64,000 nucleotides of DNA from Epiperipatus broadwayi (taxonomy: Eukaryota; Onychophora; Udeonychophora; Euonychophora; Peripatidae), in assembly GCA_028023455.1 (NCBI GenBank), contig JAQFVV010012497.1, positions 3,224,001-3,288,000 of the forward strand, given 5' to 3'. The position numbers and the translations under genes were made by a program. Each line of letters opens with the position of its first letter. Within the stretch, counting starts at the first letter, position 1. The notes beneath the pieces are model-generated. The model was not told the origin of the DNA. It saw only the letters and a program-made list of their open reading frames with translations, and made no database searches. Positions 47,207-58,915 of this stretch are shown in pieces.

Positions 47207-48000
47207 AAAAAAGTGGTAGGAGCAAAAACGTTTATTTCCTTTGTATAATTTGAAATGTAGTACAATTTCTATGGCTACATTGGAGAATGTTTTTAAAAAT
47301 TGACTTCATTTTTAATTTTTTTTTTACATTTTACATTTGTTATAATACACCTTTAACAGTGCTTTATTTAATCTCTGACAGTTTCAATTGATTTGCTGTC
47401 TTTTTCAAATATTTGAAATATCTTTCATCTATTTCTTTCAAATTAGAAATTTTTTTTTGTTGTTGTTATAATTTTTTTAAATGACATTTTAATCAATGAT
47501 TAGATTTATCTTTGTTTATATGAGTTTTCTAAAAATATTTCTAGAATGAACTATTACTATACTATTTTTCTTTTAAAAAAATCAAAAACAATTTGTGGAA
47601 ATCAATATCTAGAAAGATCATGGTTTAACCAAGCAATAAGTTATGTTAATTCCAAGGCAGTATATCCCTTTATCACACCTTAAAACTATAAATAAAAATT
47701 GAATATATTCTAAAATAAAACTATTAGCAATATAGATTTTATCTTCTAAAAAAGTGTAAAAAGAAAGATAAAATGACTTCAAACAAAAAACACTGATTAT
47801 AACTAGAAATTTAAATTGTTTAACAATCAAATATTTGTTAAAAATAAATCCATACACTTTAGAAAGAGAACAAAATAATAATAAAACTGGACAAACATAT
47901 CTATATGTTTAAAAAATTTTTTCATAAGATCTATATTTTATTTTATGTCTACAAGTCTGATAATAATATGTAATCTTTAAATATGCTTCTTTGATTAAAT
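47207..48000. other. A+T-rich interval, nothing recognised
   Basis: Low-complexity sequence; no feature supported. Confidence 0.45.
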
Positions 48001-48615
48001 CATCATCATCATTGAAATCATTATTAATCCACTGCAGGATGGTCTCTCCAAGTTCAATTAATCTTTTCTGATCTCTATCCTCTCTTCTTCACATCATCCC
48101 CACACTTCTTTATTTCATCCATCCATCTTACATGTGGTGTCTTTCTGGGTCTTTTACAATCTAGATTTCAACTGTCCATTTATTTAATCTCTTCTAACGA
48201 TATGAACAGCCCAATTACACTTCAGTCTCTAATTTTTTCAATGATATCAGTAATACTTATTTGTTTTCTTACCCGTGTATTGCATTTTTGATCTCTTCTT
48301 ATTACTCCTAATATGCATCTCTTCATACTTCTTTGAGTAGTTTGAAATCTCTGTAGTGCTCTTTTTAAGTAATAACTGGTAAAATGCATTTATTAAAAAC
48401 TTTCCTTTTCAAACACATAGGCGTATTTCCTTTTAATATCAAGTTATTTCTATTGAAAAGTTTAATTCTTTGCTTAATTTCATCCATTATGTTTCCATCT
48501 GTAGAAATAATCTGACCAATGTATTTGTAATTGTTAACTTCTTCTAACTCATCATTATCAATTTTTAGTTTTAGTTTTTGAGCAAATCCATTGAATATTA
48601 CTTTATATCTTATTT
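48001..48615 (-). mobile_element. RTE 3'-end fragment (copy 5)
   Basis: The plus strand begins CATCATCATCATTGAAATC, then AATCCACTGCAGGATGGTCTC, the antisense of the RTE 3' end, and continues back through the C-terminal region (CCATCCATCTTACATGTGG) to the RT at about 48610. It keeps more identity to copy 1 than the fragments at 17386 and 18515. Confidence 0.87.
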
Positions 48616-49855
48616 ATTAAAATATTTAAAAAATTAAAGCTAGTAGTCATTCATAAAACTATAAGTAAAATTTAAATAATTCCCTATTAAAAATAAAACT
48701 TACCATTTACACTTTAAGTTTTTTTAATTAATTATAGACTCTCATAAAATAATATAAAGTTGTAGAAAAGTTTTATTTTTATTTTAATACTGAAGTTAGT
48801 GCCATTAGTAACCAATCACAAATGAGTATTGTTATTCCAGTCCAAGAGAAGAAAAATTTAAAAAGTAAAGCAAATAATATAATATATTATAGATAAGTTT
48901 TGCGATGACTAGACAAACCTTGTTGTGAATCACAAATCCTTCCATATATTGAATACACTGGTCCATTATTCTATTTATTTGATATTTTACGATGTCTTTT
49001 AATTGAAGCTCTCTAGTATGTTCTATTTTTTGATGTATCTTACTGATAAAAACAATCATTACATTATTTTAGAATGTTTTTAAAATAATCTTTATAACAT
49101 ACATGGAAATGCCTCTTCCATGAAAATCATGCTCATGTTTATTATAAAACATCATTTTAAGAAGTCTTGTGTTGTTTATTTATTTCACATATCCAATCCA
49201 CTCATGATATAATTTTACAATAATGGACTCTAGATTACATTCAGACAGTTGAGGAACATTCCATTAGTCTTAATTGAAAGTAGATAAAGTAGCCTATTCA
49301 TTATGCTAAAATTAATTGCTTATCAAATGAAATAAATAAGAAAAAAATTTTAAGATGATATTGTTGTGTTTAAGACCAAGAAACAATGCTATTCAATAAT
49401 CAGTTATTAAAAACAAACAATTCTGAATAATTCTTAATCAACCAAGCATATAGTTAAATATGTAACTAATTATACAATTAATTTAATAAGAACCATACAA
49501 TTAAAGAAAGATAGCAAAAGTTTTTATAAAACTCCTTTAACCTTTATAGTCTTATTGTACATCACTAGTCACATTAACATAAATACTTACCTGCCATTAG
49601 GTATTGACAGTGATTTTAATCAAAATTAGAAGGAAAAAAAAGAATTTAAAGAAATAATGACTAACCAACTATCATGCTTTTAGTTATTACTGTAATCTGT
49701 GTATATAATTTATATATATATCTTTTAGTTATGACTCCTCCATTAAATTGCAGATTTAAAATTAAGCTGCAATAATTTGATATGGATAATGTAGTATGTT
49801 CAACACTGAATGGCCTACAACCATTAACCATTGACCAATCTAGTTAAAATCAGAT
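48616..49855. other. A+T-rich interval, nothing recognised
   Basis: Low-complexity sequence; no feature supported. Confidence 0.45.
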
Positions 49856-49889
49856 ATAAAACTACAAAATCTATCAGAGAATATGTGGG

Positions 49890-50522
49890 TATAATTAAGA
49901 GTTTCCTCATATCCTTATAGTACCAAAGCTGGTCGATTTTATAATCAAGTTTAACTTGTCCTCCTTGCCCACCAGTCACTTTTTGGTGATACAAAGAGGA
50001 TTTTGTCAAATAAGCCCCATGTGTAAACTCTGTAATATTCATGAAGGAACACTGGAGCACATCTTCTATGCCTGATCATACCCGAGTTGCACTAGAAACA
50101 AAATTATCGCAAGCATTTCCTCTGGCTGTGGCAATGTCCTGTCAATTGATTGAGCAATTAAAGAAGGAAACTATGCAACTATCTGGCTAGCGGCATGCCT
50201 ACTACATGCCTTATGGATCACCAGGTGCCAACATACCTTCAGACAAGGACAGAGTGATCCTTGGAGAACTTTTAAAACAATACTAATAAGCATGAAGAAC
50301 AGAGATCGCCTCCTTGTGCCAGAGCGTCTCTCTGTAGACACATGGGTACAGATTATTATATGTGATGATGAGACGACATCTCAGACTACTGTGCTAAATA
50401 TTATGATGACAACGCCACACAGATTGGTTGCAAAACTTTGAACTTTTATATGAAACTATTGTAATTACCAAATGTAGCTACTTGACACTGTAAATTTTTT
50501 CTTAATAAAAAAAAAAAAAAAA
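49890..50522 (+). pseudogene. LINE family 4: C-terminal zinc-finger region with poly-A tail
   Basis: One plus-strand frame from about 49915 to 50442 gives VPKLVDFIIKFNLSSLPTSH, then the zinc-finger SPMCKLCNIHEGTLEHIFYA (Cys2-His, followed by a TGA in place of the last Cys), and LHALWITRCQHTFRQG, ending VAKL. Two in-frame TGA stops interrupt it. Such CxxC-E-H-C fingers close ORF2 of many non-LTR elements. A 3' untranslated region and a 16-base A-run (about 50507-50522) follow. The sequence is unlike the RTE, LINE 2 and LINE 3 relics in the window. Confidence 0.8.
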
Positions 50523-50560
50523 GATGAAAAATATTTTCATGTATACAGAATGTATTAATA

Positions 50561-50771
50561 TGCCAAACTTTCTGCACTACAATTATGGCACCATCCTCCC
50601 AGATAAATATCTTTATGATTATTACTAATCATTTATTAGTCATGTGATTGTGTTTGATAATATAAATTAATTTTAATTAACTTTGCTTAAAATGTATATT
50701 TGAACTAATAATAATTAAAGTATTTATCTGGATAGTATGATGCCTTAGATATGAATGCAGAAAGTTTGCAC
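50561..50771. repeat. hairpin repeat, about 211 bp
   Basis: Arms of about 60 bp: TGCCAAACTTTCTGCACTAC..GGCACCATCCTCCCAGATAAA at the left, complement at 50708-50771. The core contains TAATCATTTATTAGTCATGTG. No target duplication was found; it starts about 40 bp after the LINE 4 poly-A tail. Confidence 0.75.
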
Positions 50772-52106
50772 CTATAGATTAAACTATAACAATATTAAAC
50801 AAAGATGATGAAGAGATGAGAGAATGTGATTTGCTTTATGGTTCTACATAAAATGCATTAGAAGAAGCTATTTATTGCTTTTAAATGTCTAAATAGGTGG
50901 TAAAATGAAAAGTTATACATTTAATATATGTACATGTACTAGATATCTGAAGATGTCTAGAATAAAGAATTTAACTTGCAGTTAAAAGAATATGTGGGGA
51001 GAAATAAGGTTCAATTAAAAATTAAGATGCATTGTTATGCTTATTTATATATGAACAAATCTATTCTGCAAATGCCAGATATAGACTTTAAATTTATTAA
51101 AGTTCAAATCTTATTTATTATATAGACAAATATATGTGTATATAATTAATTGGAAACAATTTAAAAAAACTTCCTTAATTTTGTTTAACAAGGAATAAAA
51201 ATCAAATCTCTTATTCTGTAAGTTTATTAAAACTTAAATCTTAACAATCACAGTTACTGGTTTTAATATTTTAAAGGAAATTGAACATTTCTAGTGAATA
51301 CTTGTTAAAGTCATTCAACCATTTATTATAGGAAGTTTATAATCTTTGCTTTCTGGAACTTTTTTATGAAATGTAAAAAATTTCAAGAATAATAATATAT
51401 GCTGCTTTTAAACATTAATTTATGTTAAAATTAAGATTGGTTTGGGAATAGCATAACTTTAAAGAACTACTGCCTAAAATTTAAAACTATTTAGTATAAA
51501 TTCAATAAATAGCAGAAAAAATTAATTAATTAATTAGTCATTCTAATAATTACCTGTCACCCCACTCATATATATATATGAACAAAAAAGAAGTACTGTG
51601 CAATGTTATTCACCTTTTTACAAGGTAGTTAAAAGTATGCAGAAACATTATGTTAGAGTGGTGGAGTGGAAGAATCTAGAGATGTTAGTGCAGGGATGGA
51701 GATTTTAGTTTTTGATATTTCTAACTTACTTGATGAGTGAAGGTTTTTCATGAAATATATGTTTAGTGAGAGACAATGATATGAGATTTTGCTTTGATGA
51801 ATGATAGTGATATAGTAGAGTTGAAGATGGATGCTTTGATAAACAGCAAAAAAAATAAAAAACTATTCTTATATTTCATCTCAATGTATAATTTATTATT
51901 TATTTGCAATATGATGATTACCTTGTAATTAATAAGTTTCATTTTTTAAGGACTGAGAAAAGAGAGATTATAACAATAGTCTATTATCTTGCACAATTTT
52001 AAAAATCAAAGTAGTACATTTATAAAAGTTAATGATTTTTAAAATAAATCACTCAAATTCAAGGCAATACTAATAGCATATATTTAGCAAAAATATAGAA
52101 AATATT
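50772..52106. other. A+T-rich interval, nothing recognised
   Basis: A more G-rich stretch at 51650-51840 (GTGGTGGAGTGGAAGAATC) has no feature I can name. Confidence 0.45.
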
Positions 52107-52222
52107 AAATATACCTTTATTGCATTTTTGATACTTAGCATTCTTTTCAAACACAGTGTTATTTGGAGTATAACAATTCCTTTTGGAAACTGTGTGCAGC
52201 ATCAAAAATAAAGTTGTATTTA
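52107..52222. repeat. small hairpin repeat, copy 1
   Basis: AAATATACCTTTATTGCATTTTTGATAC-type arm (features: TTTATTGCATTTTTGAT) and its complement ATCAAAAATAAAGTTGTATTTA at about 52200-52222. A related hairpin lies at 52606-52702. Confidence 0.65.
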
Positions 52223-52284
52223 ATAGTAGATTTCCAAAAAATTGGAATACTAAGCAAAACTATTTTAAATGAAGTCAGTTTAAC

Positions 52285-52491
52285 AAAAATAAAATTAAAT
52301 AATATTTAAGAATAAGCGTCTGAAAAATTCGAAGGTAAGGACCTCTACAGGTCTTAGCCACAAGCTTACACTGTAGAGGTCCTTACCATCAAATTTTTTA
52401 GACACTTATTCTTAAAGGTTGCAGCCTTAGTAAATATTACTTAATATAATAAAGTGTGTTTAATAAAATTTATAATTAAAAATAAAATTAA
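52285..52491 (-). mobile_element. hairpin element family H4, copy 2, shortened loop
   Basis: Exact 14-bp direct repeats AAAAATAAAATTAA (52285-52298, 52478-52491; low complexity) flank it. Body: TAAGAATAAGCGTCTGAAAA..GGACCTCTACAGGTC..CAAGCTTACACTGTAGAGGTCC, then the complement and the leader with TAATATAATAAAGTGTG at the right. Part of one arm is deleted compared with copy 1. Confidence 0.8.
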
Positions 52492-52605
52492 TAAAATGCA
52501 TTAAAAAAAATCTTGGTGTTTTATTGAGTAATTTATGATAATTCCATTACTCAGATATAAAAGCAATATGAATATGATATATTCAAAGAAAATGTTGAAA
52601 ATATT

Positions 52606-52702
52606 TAAATACAACATTATAGCATTTTTAGTGCTGAGTATCTTTTTCAAAAAATACTATTATATTCAATCAACTGAAAATGCAATAAAATTGTGTTAAA
52701 TA
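52606..52702. repeat. small hairpin repeat, copy 2
   Basis: TTAAATACAACATTATAGCA at one end, TGCAATAAAATTGTGTTAAA at the other; the same family as 52107-52222. Confidence 0.62.
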
Positions 52703-52976
52703 CCTTCAATATTTTCTCTAAAAATACAATATTAATATTACCTTTAATTTATTACATTTCAGTAATGGGATCCTCATAATGATGTACAATAAATCATTCA
52801 ATAAAAGATTTTTTGTTGTTGATGATGCATTTTTGTTAATTTTATATCTTACTAAAATGGGCTATTTAAAATAGTTTGGTTTAATATTATACATTTTAGA
52901 ATATTACTAAGGTAAAGATGATTATGTGTATGTATGTTGAAACTTTATAAAAAGTTGCTACTTGTAGTTGTTGATT

Positions 52977-53209
52977 TATTGTTAATTACCAAACATCACA
53001 TGATCACCATTTCTTATGCTTTTTCATAACTGTTATTAAAACAGGCAAATCTTTCCATACAGTAGTGCCACTCAGTGCAAGCCAGAGTAATCAATGGATG
53101 CACTAGATAGGGATTTTATGCACAAGCCTTCTGGCATCCATTGATTATTATGGCTTGCATTGGGTGGCACTACTGTATGGAGAGTTTTGCCTGTTTTAAT
53201 GTTAACTCC
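52977..53209 (+). mobile_element. hAFC hairpin repeat (copy 14)
   Basis: Starts AAACATCACATGATCACCAT, runs through leader TTAAAACAGGCAAATC, has complementary arms (CAGTAGTGCCACTCAGTGC and the complement near 53155-53175) and ends GGAGAGTTTTGCCTGTTTTA. The flanks TATTGTTAATTACC and TAATGTTAACTCC are only a degenerate match. Confidence 0.8.
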
Positions 53210-54654
53210 GTTTTAGAATTTCCTCTCAAATTTGGTCTTGACAAGACTGTATTCCAATTAATTTGAAAATTTATAAAAATAGTCTTTGAAACCACAATTG
53301 GAAAATAACAGCACTGTTGAAATTCAATTTTTTGATGGAGAATTTCAAAATTAAGAAAACCAAAGGCACCTATGTTTAATTTAAATATTTAAATTAATAT
53401 TTTTCAACTTTATTTGTAATTTTAACTTTTTGCTATAGAATGGAGCCACTGAATTTTCAACATTTGGCTCTATCCACCCCCCACCCCCCATTGCTCTGGA
53501 TAATCTAATCCATGGATAGTACTAAATATTTTATAAATTTTTAATATATATATACACACATTACAGATATAATGCATATATACACAATTCAGATGTTATT
53601 CATATACATCACAAACTATACATATGTATAATATAAATTAATTTAAAAATTATGCACATTAAGGATCAATAGTAATAATTAACAAGAAATAAAAATAAAT
53701 ATTGTATATAAATAAAGCCTTGAGTAATTGACTTTATTGTCTTAGAAATATAACACACACATACATTTTTATCATTATAGTATTTAAAAACATTTCTTCA
53801 TGAACCTGTTTTGTTACATAATTCCGAATTTTTAACTATGTAATAAAAACAGGTTTAAAAATAAATGTTTTTAAATATTTATATACAATAAAAACTGGAA
53901 CTAATTTAAAAAAAAAAAAAAATAGATAGAGCACACAAAATATTGAGATATACAAGCATTAATATTAAAAAAAAAAATTCACATTAACTCCTTATATGCC
54001 ATTCATGTAGATACACCATTGGTGCTTCAATTAGTTTTTATGCTATGATCTAATATGGTTGGTTCTTAAATTGGTTATTTTCATATGATTTTTATGGATT
54101 TCAGTCATTTAATGATTGATTAGTTCCATTTTGACTATTGTATTTAATATCATATCGTAGAAAAATGGGAGAGAAATAGCGTTAGTCAGGAGAAAATATA
54201 CTTCTATATGCACTTGTGCAACACAAGTTCAGTTTGAGATTTTTTAATATTTTTATGTTAAATTGTTAAATATTTATTATTTAATAAATATGTGATATAT
54301 GTATAACTTTTTTAATAATAATTTATTTTTAAAAGTGTATTAGTGCTATTGAAAACTAACATAACATAAAAAAAGAAATGTTTATTTTGATAACATTATT
54401 ACTGTGATAGATTTTTTTTTTTTTGTAAAATTGATTTTTTTTAATTTTTAATACTTTTTCATTATTTATGTATATAAAGAGAGACTTTATTGAGTATAAA
54501 ATATTTTACAAGGTGAATATTGATCTACATAGTGTAATATGATTTGAAATGCCACAGTGAATTTTTTTGTCCATAGCATTTCCAGAAATAGATCAACCCG
54601 TGGAAACTCAAAACATTAATCCACGAGAAGATTAACCATTAAAGACAAATGAAT
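53210..54654. other. A+T-rich interval
   Basis: CCACCCCCCACCCCCCATTGCTCTGGATAAT (features: C-run then TTGCTCTGG) at about 53475-53505 resembles the first 40 bp of SINE family S without the rest. Otherwise nothing recognised. Confidence 0.5.
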
Positions 54655-55738
54655 GTTACAGTTAGGAATTATGTGTAAAGTCTACAGTTTAAATATGAGT
54701 AGCATTTTAGGAGTACAATATTGAGAAATCCAATTTGCGATAAATAAGTTGAGAATAGAAAAACACTTGGAGATAACATTGGAAATAATAAATTTAAATA
54801 GGGTGAATCACTTGCAATTAAAATCATTAGGCAAACTGCAGCTTACTTTGCAATAATACTTGAATAAAATCGTATATAACAATAATGCTTAAAAACTGCT
54901 ATGAATAGGGCTTTTTTCTTTCTTGTGAATAAGAAAATCAACATTGGTAATGATCCCTATAGCATTCTCTTCCAACATCTCCCCCTCAAAAGAATCAGGA
55001 TTTAGGCCTTTGAGGCCTTTCCCAACAACCAGACTCTCATTCAATCAGAAAAGTTGAGTGTAATGAAAATTTTAATTAAAAGGTACAATTAGGAATTATT
55101 TATAATGTCTAAAGTTCAAATATGAATAATGTTTTAGGAGTACAATATTGAGAAATCCAATTTGTGGAAGATAAGTTGGGAAATAGGAAAACACTTGGAA
55201 ATAACATAAAATACAAAACTAAATCAATCTACTGTTCAATTCATCCAAATGGCCTCGAATATCTTCACAAAAAAGCAATCCTGAATACTTAGGAAAAGAT
55301 TATGGAAAAACTATGGAGAACAAGGGGAGGGGGGGAACAGCTTCAAAATGTCTCTGCTGAAAACCATTCTAATCCATCATGAAAATCACATGAACAGCAA
55401 AAGGCTAGCTTTATCAATAACAACAATGGAAGTAATAAAATTAAATAAAGTGAATCACTTGCAATTAGAATCATGAGACCAAACTGTAACTTCTTTTGCA
55501 ATAATACATGGATAAAATCATTTATGATGATAACATTAAAAAATCACCACAAATAATGTTATTTTTTCTATTTTGTGAATGAGAAAAACCAACAATGGTA
55601 ATAATGATCAGCACAGCACCCTCATCCCAACCCCCTCCCTCATAAGAACTAGGATTTAGGCCCCTGGAGGGCCCTCCCAACAGCCAGTCTCTCATTCATT
55701 CAACAAAATTAAGTGAAATGAAAATTTTCATTAAAAGG
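54655..55738. repeat. tandem duplication, units of 427 and 657 bp
   Basis: Unit 1 (54655-55081) and unit 2 (55082-55738) share TTAGGAATTAT, TTTTAGGAGTACAATATTGAG, AAAACACTTGGA.ATAACAT, GTGAATCACTTGCAATTA, GGATTTAGGCC and CAGACTCTCATTCA in the same order. Unit 2 has about 215 bp more in its middle (55210-55424). A third unit begins after 55738 and is lost. No reading frame is preserved between units. Confidence 0.82.
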
Positions 55739-55950
55739 TAAAATCTCTGTAGAGATCTTTTGTAATTTCAATGGCTGCCATATATTTACATAGTATTTTT
55801 ATAAAAGTTGAAATTATTCTTACTTGTGATTACATTGTTGATATACCTTATATATGAAAAGAGAGTTAAGAAATTCCCCTTTTTAATATAGTTTTAGAGA
55901 AAATTAATTCCCTAAACTAGGAAAAAGGGAACGAAACAGGGAGCCAGAAA

Positions 55951-56348
55951 TGTGATGTGATGTATTGTGGTTTCTCCTTGAATGAAGACAAGAATAGCTC
56001 AGCAATTATGCCCAGATAAACCTGTTAGCCACTTTATTTTCCATTCCCCACTCTAAATTTTTCCATATTCTTCTCCATCCCATTTCCACAACATAATCTT
56101 TGTCAACTCTATAACCTTTATATCTAAATCCCCTTTATCTTTTCCCAAACCCAGCATAAAAACCAATAATTCACTTTCTGTATAATCACTTTTTTCATAT
56201 TTATTCTTCCATAATTTCATTATATGTACCCTTTCTGTTTTCAAGCATTTACATTCAATTAACAAATGCCTAATATTTTCTATTCCTTCCTTACATAATT
56301 TACAAAATAAATCACCCACATTTTTCCATTTACATGTATATTCTCTTG
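55951..56348 (-). mobile_element. LINE family 2 3'-end fragment (copy A)
   Basis: About 395 bp matching the 3' end of copy B: the minus strand gives MGDLFCKLCKEGIENIRHLL and LMWKWDGEEYGK-like ending, then a tail (ACATC)n read on plus as TGTGATGTGATGTA. An 88-residue open frame 56053-56319 is this fragment's coding part and not an independent gene. Confidence 0.85.
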
Positions 56349-56457
56349 TATGTGATGTGATGTGATGTATTTTGGCTTCTCCTTAAATGAAATCAAGAAT
56401 ATCTCGACAATTATGCCCAGATAAACCTGTTTGCCACTTTATTTTTCATTCCCCACT

Positions 56458-57397
56458 CTAAGTCTTTCCATATTCTGCCCCATCCCATTTCCACAACATA
56501 ATCTTAGTCAACTCTATGACCTTTATATCTAAATTCCCCTTATCTTTTCGCAAACTGAGCATAAAAACCAATAACTCACTTTCTGTATAATCACTTTGTT
56601 CATATCTATTCTCCCATAACTTCATTATCTGTACCCTTTCTGCTTTCAAGCATTTACATTCAATCAACAGATGCCTAATATTTTCTATACATTCCTTACA
56701 CAATTTGCACACTAAATCACCCATGGTTTTCCATTTACATGTATATTTTCTTGTTGCTAAAGATCCCGTTCGAGTCTTAAACAATAAACTGCTTTTCTTA
56801 CTATTATCATAAATTACCTCGCATCCAATGTTCCGTTTACTTCTATATATATTTAAACTCTTCTTAACCTCCATACTAGTTCTCCATCTCTCCAACTCCC
56901 TATTTTTTATTAATGCTTCTATTCTTTTATCCCATTCCTTACCACTATAACACTCAACAATCCTCCTAACACAATCATTCCACCTTTTATACAAGTATAC
57001 TGATATAAATTCTTTATCCAAATCTTTTGCATACCACATTACCTTCCTCACCCATCTTCTTAAACTGCCCTTTACTCATAACCCAATTAAACACTATTTT
57101 GGCTATTCTTCTACTATCCATAAACTGCAATCTATCAAACATTTTCATTTTACTTTTTGCATCTCTCATATAAAAACTTGACCATTCCATTTCTCCTTGA
57201 ATTGCCGCCTTTGCTGTCCACATCTCTGCACCTAATGCATGTCTTCCTACTTCCCTTGGTTTTTTCTCTAAATAATCTAAAACCCTTTTACTATCACATA
57301 ATGCATCATTACCATATGTTAACCCTGCTACTGCAACTCCCTTCCATACAATTCTAGCTACATCATATTTATTATATGAAAATACTGTTAGCTTCAT
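56458..57397 (-). pseudogene. LINE family 2 C-terminal region with zinc finger
   Basis: Two overlapping frames: 57397-57014 (VARIVWKGVAVAGLTYGNDA, RHALGAEMWTAKAAIQGEME, MFDRLQFMDSRRIAKIVF) and 57051-56458 (RWNDCVRRIVECYSGKEWDK, KTRTGSLATRKYTCKW, MGDLVCKLCKECIENIRHLL, LWKWDGAEYGK). CKLCKECIENIRHLLIEC is the C-C-H-C finger found at the end of many LINE ORF2 proteins. The frame change at about 57030 is the only break in this part. Confidence 0.86.
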
Positions 57398-58706
57398 TTA
57401 CCAATTTTTTCTCCCATTTATCCAAGCAACTTTCCTGATTACACAAGATAATTCCCAAATACCTATATCTATTCACCACACCTAACTTTATATCCCCCAA
57501 TAAAAATTTTACATCTTCTCTTCCCCCAGTATTAACCATCATTATATTTGATTTTTCTTCACTAAATTTAATCCCCATCTCTTTACTCGCCCTTGCACAT
57601 GTCCTCAACATAATTTCCATATCTTCTTTTGTTTCTGCACACAAAAAGATATGATCTGCAAAAAAAAGCCCCGACAAAGTATATATTTTCTTGCCACCTT
57701 TTAATGATATCTCTATCCCTCTTCCTAGTCTCTCTATTGCTTTCCCCATTTCACTCAAATACAACACAAACAAAGTAGGTGACATAGGGCATCCTTGCCT
57801 TAATCCCACCCCATTTTTAACTTTAACTGATTCTATATCCCCTAATTGGTAAGTATAATAATTATTTTTATATAATTTCTTAATAATATTTACTAAAGCT
57901 TCATCCATTCCCAAATTTGCTAACCTTACCCATAATCTATTTCTATTTACTCTATCATATGCTTTCTCTATATCTATAAAACTCATATATAATCTACCTG
58001 AATTCCTACTCATCTCCATAAGTTGTGTAACTAAAAACAAACTATCTCCTATATGCCTATCTGACCTAAAACCTCCTTGCATTTCCACCGCTACATTATT
58101 CTCTTCCATCCATTTTACAACTCTTCCATCTACCGTATATGAGAAAACTTTATATAAAACTGATGTTACCGCTATTGGTCTATAATTATTTAACTTTCTA
58201 TGATCCTTACCCTTTCCTTTAAATAATAATCTTATTCTTGTATTACTCCAACTATCCGGGAAACTCTCTTCTATGCCATCTTATTAAAACATGATAATAA
58301 CTTTGTTTTTGCTCTATGCCCTAAATTCATTACCATCTCTGCTGCTCACCCATCTAAATCTCTTGCCTTTCCACTTTTCAATCTCTTCCCCACCTCATTC
58401 AGTTCATTTTTTGTGAACCTAATATTCCCATTACTAAATGCTTTCATGTTTTCTAATACTAAGTCCTTCACATCTAACATCATTTTTATATCCATTACAT
58501 ATCTATTTAAGATTCTTTCTGACTCTTCTCTAGAGCTACACTCTATTCCCTCACCGTCTATTAGTACTATCTCTCTTTCCCCTATATTTCTCCTTTTAAT
58601 GTAATTCCAAAATTTTTTACTCCTATCTCTTCCACTTTTATTAATATTCTCCAACAATTTACTATTCAACTTCATCCTCTGTCTATAATTATCCATTTTA
58701 GCCAAC
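57372..58706 (-). pseudogene. LINE family 2 reverse transcriptase
   Basis: From 58705 the linker reads KRRNIGEREIVLIDGEGIEC and GKARDLDG, the GKA-DG motif of RT N-termini; after several frame breaks the RT proper (58109-57372) has GGFRSDRHIGDSLFL, motif A FIDIEKAYDRVNR, motif B GLRQGCPMSPTLF, and motif C as FADH where FADD is required: the second aspartate codon is CAT (His) at 57651-57653. RYRYLGIILC follows. Catalytic loss and frameshifts make it a pseudogene. Confidence 0.88.
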
Positions 58707-58915
58707 TTCTTCTTTTCTAAGTACTTTCCCCATTTAGCATTAATATCGTTTTCACTTTCTTTGTTCTTAATAGCACACTTATATTCTCTGCATGCTTTTT
58801 TCCTCTCTTTTACACTTTTACTAACTCTTATTTTTTATTACTTTTATTCTTCTGCATATTCTCAACTAAAACCCTATTTGCCACTTTTTCTATTTCACCA
58901 CACCAGTCCTAATGC

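Larger units (their letters stand above)
56350..58915 (-). mobile_element. LINE family 2, 5'-truncated copy B
   Basis: On the minus strand: linker, RT, connection region, CCHC-like C-terminal finger and an ACATC tail. The 5' end (about 58915) joins sequence from a hAT transposase reading in the same direction, so the LINE was probably inserted into the transposase. Copy A lies head-to-tail at its 3' end, sharing the tail repeat. Confidence 0.88.
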
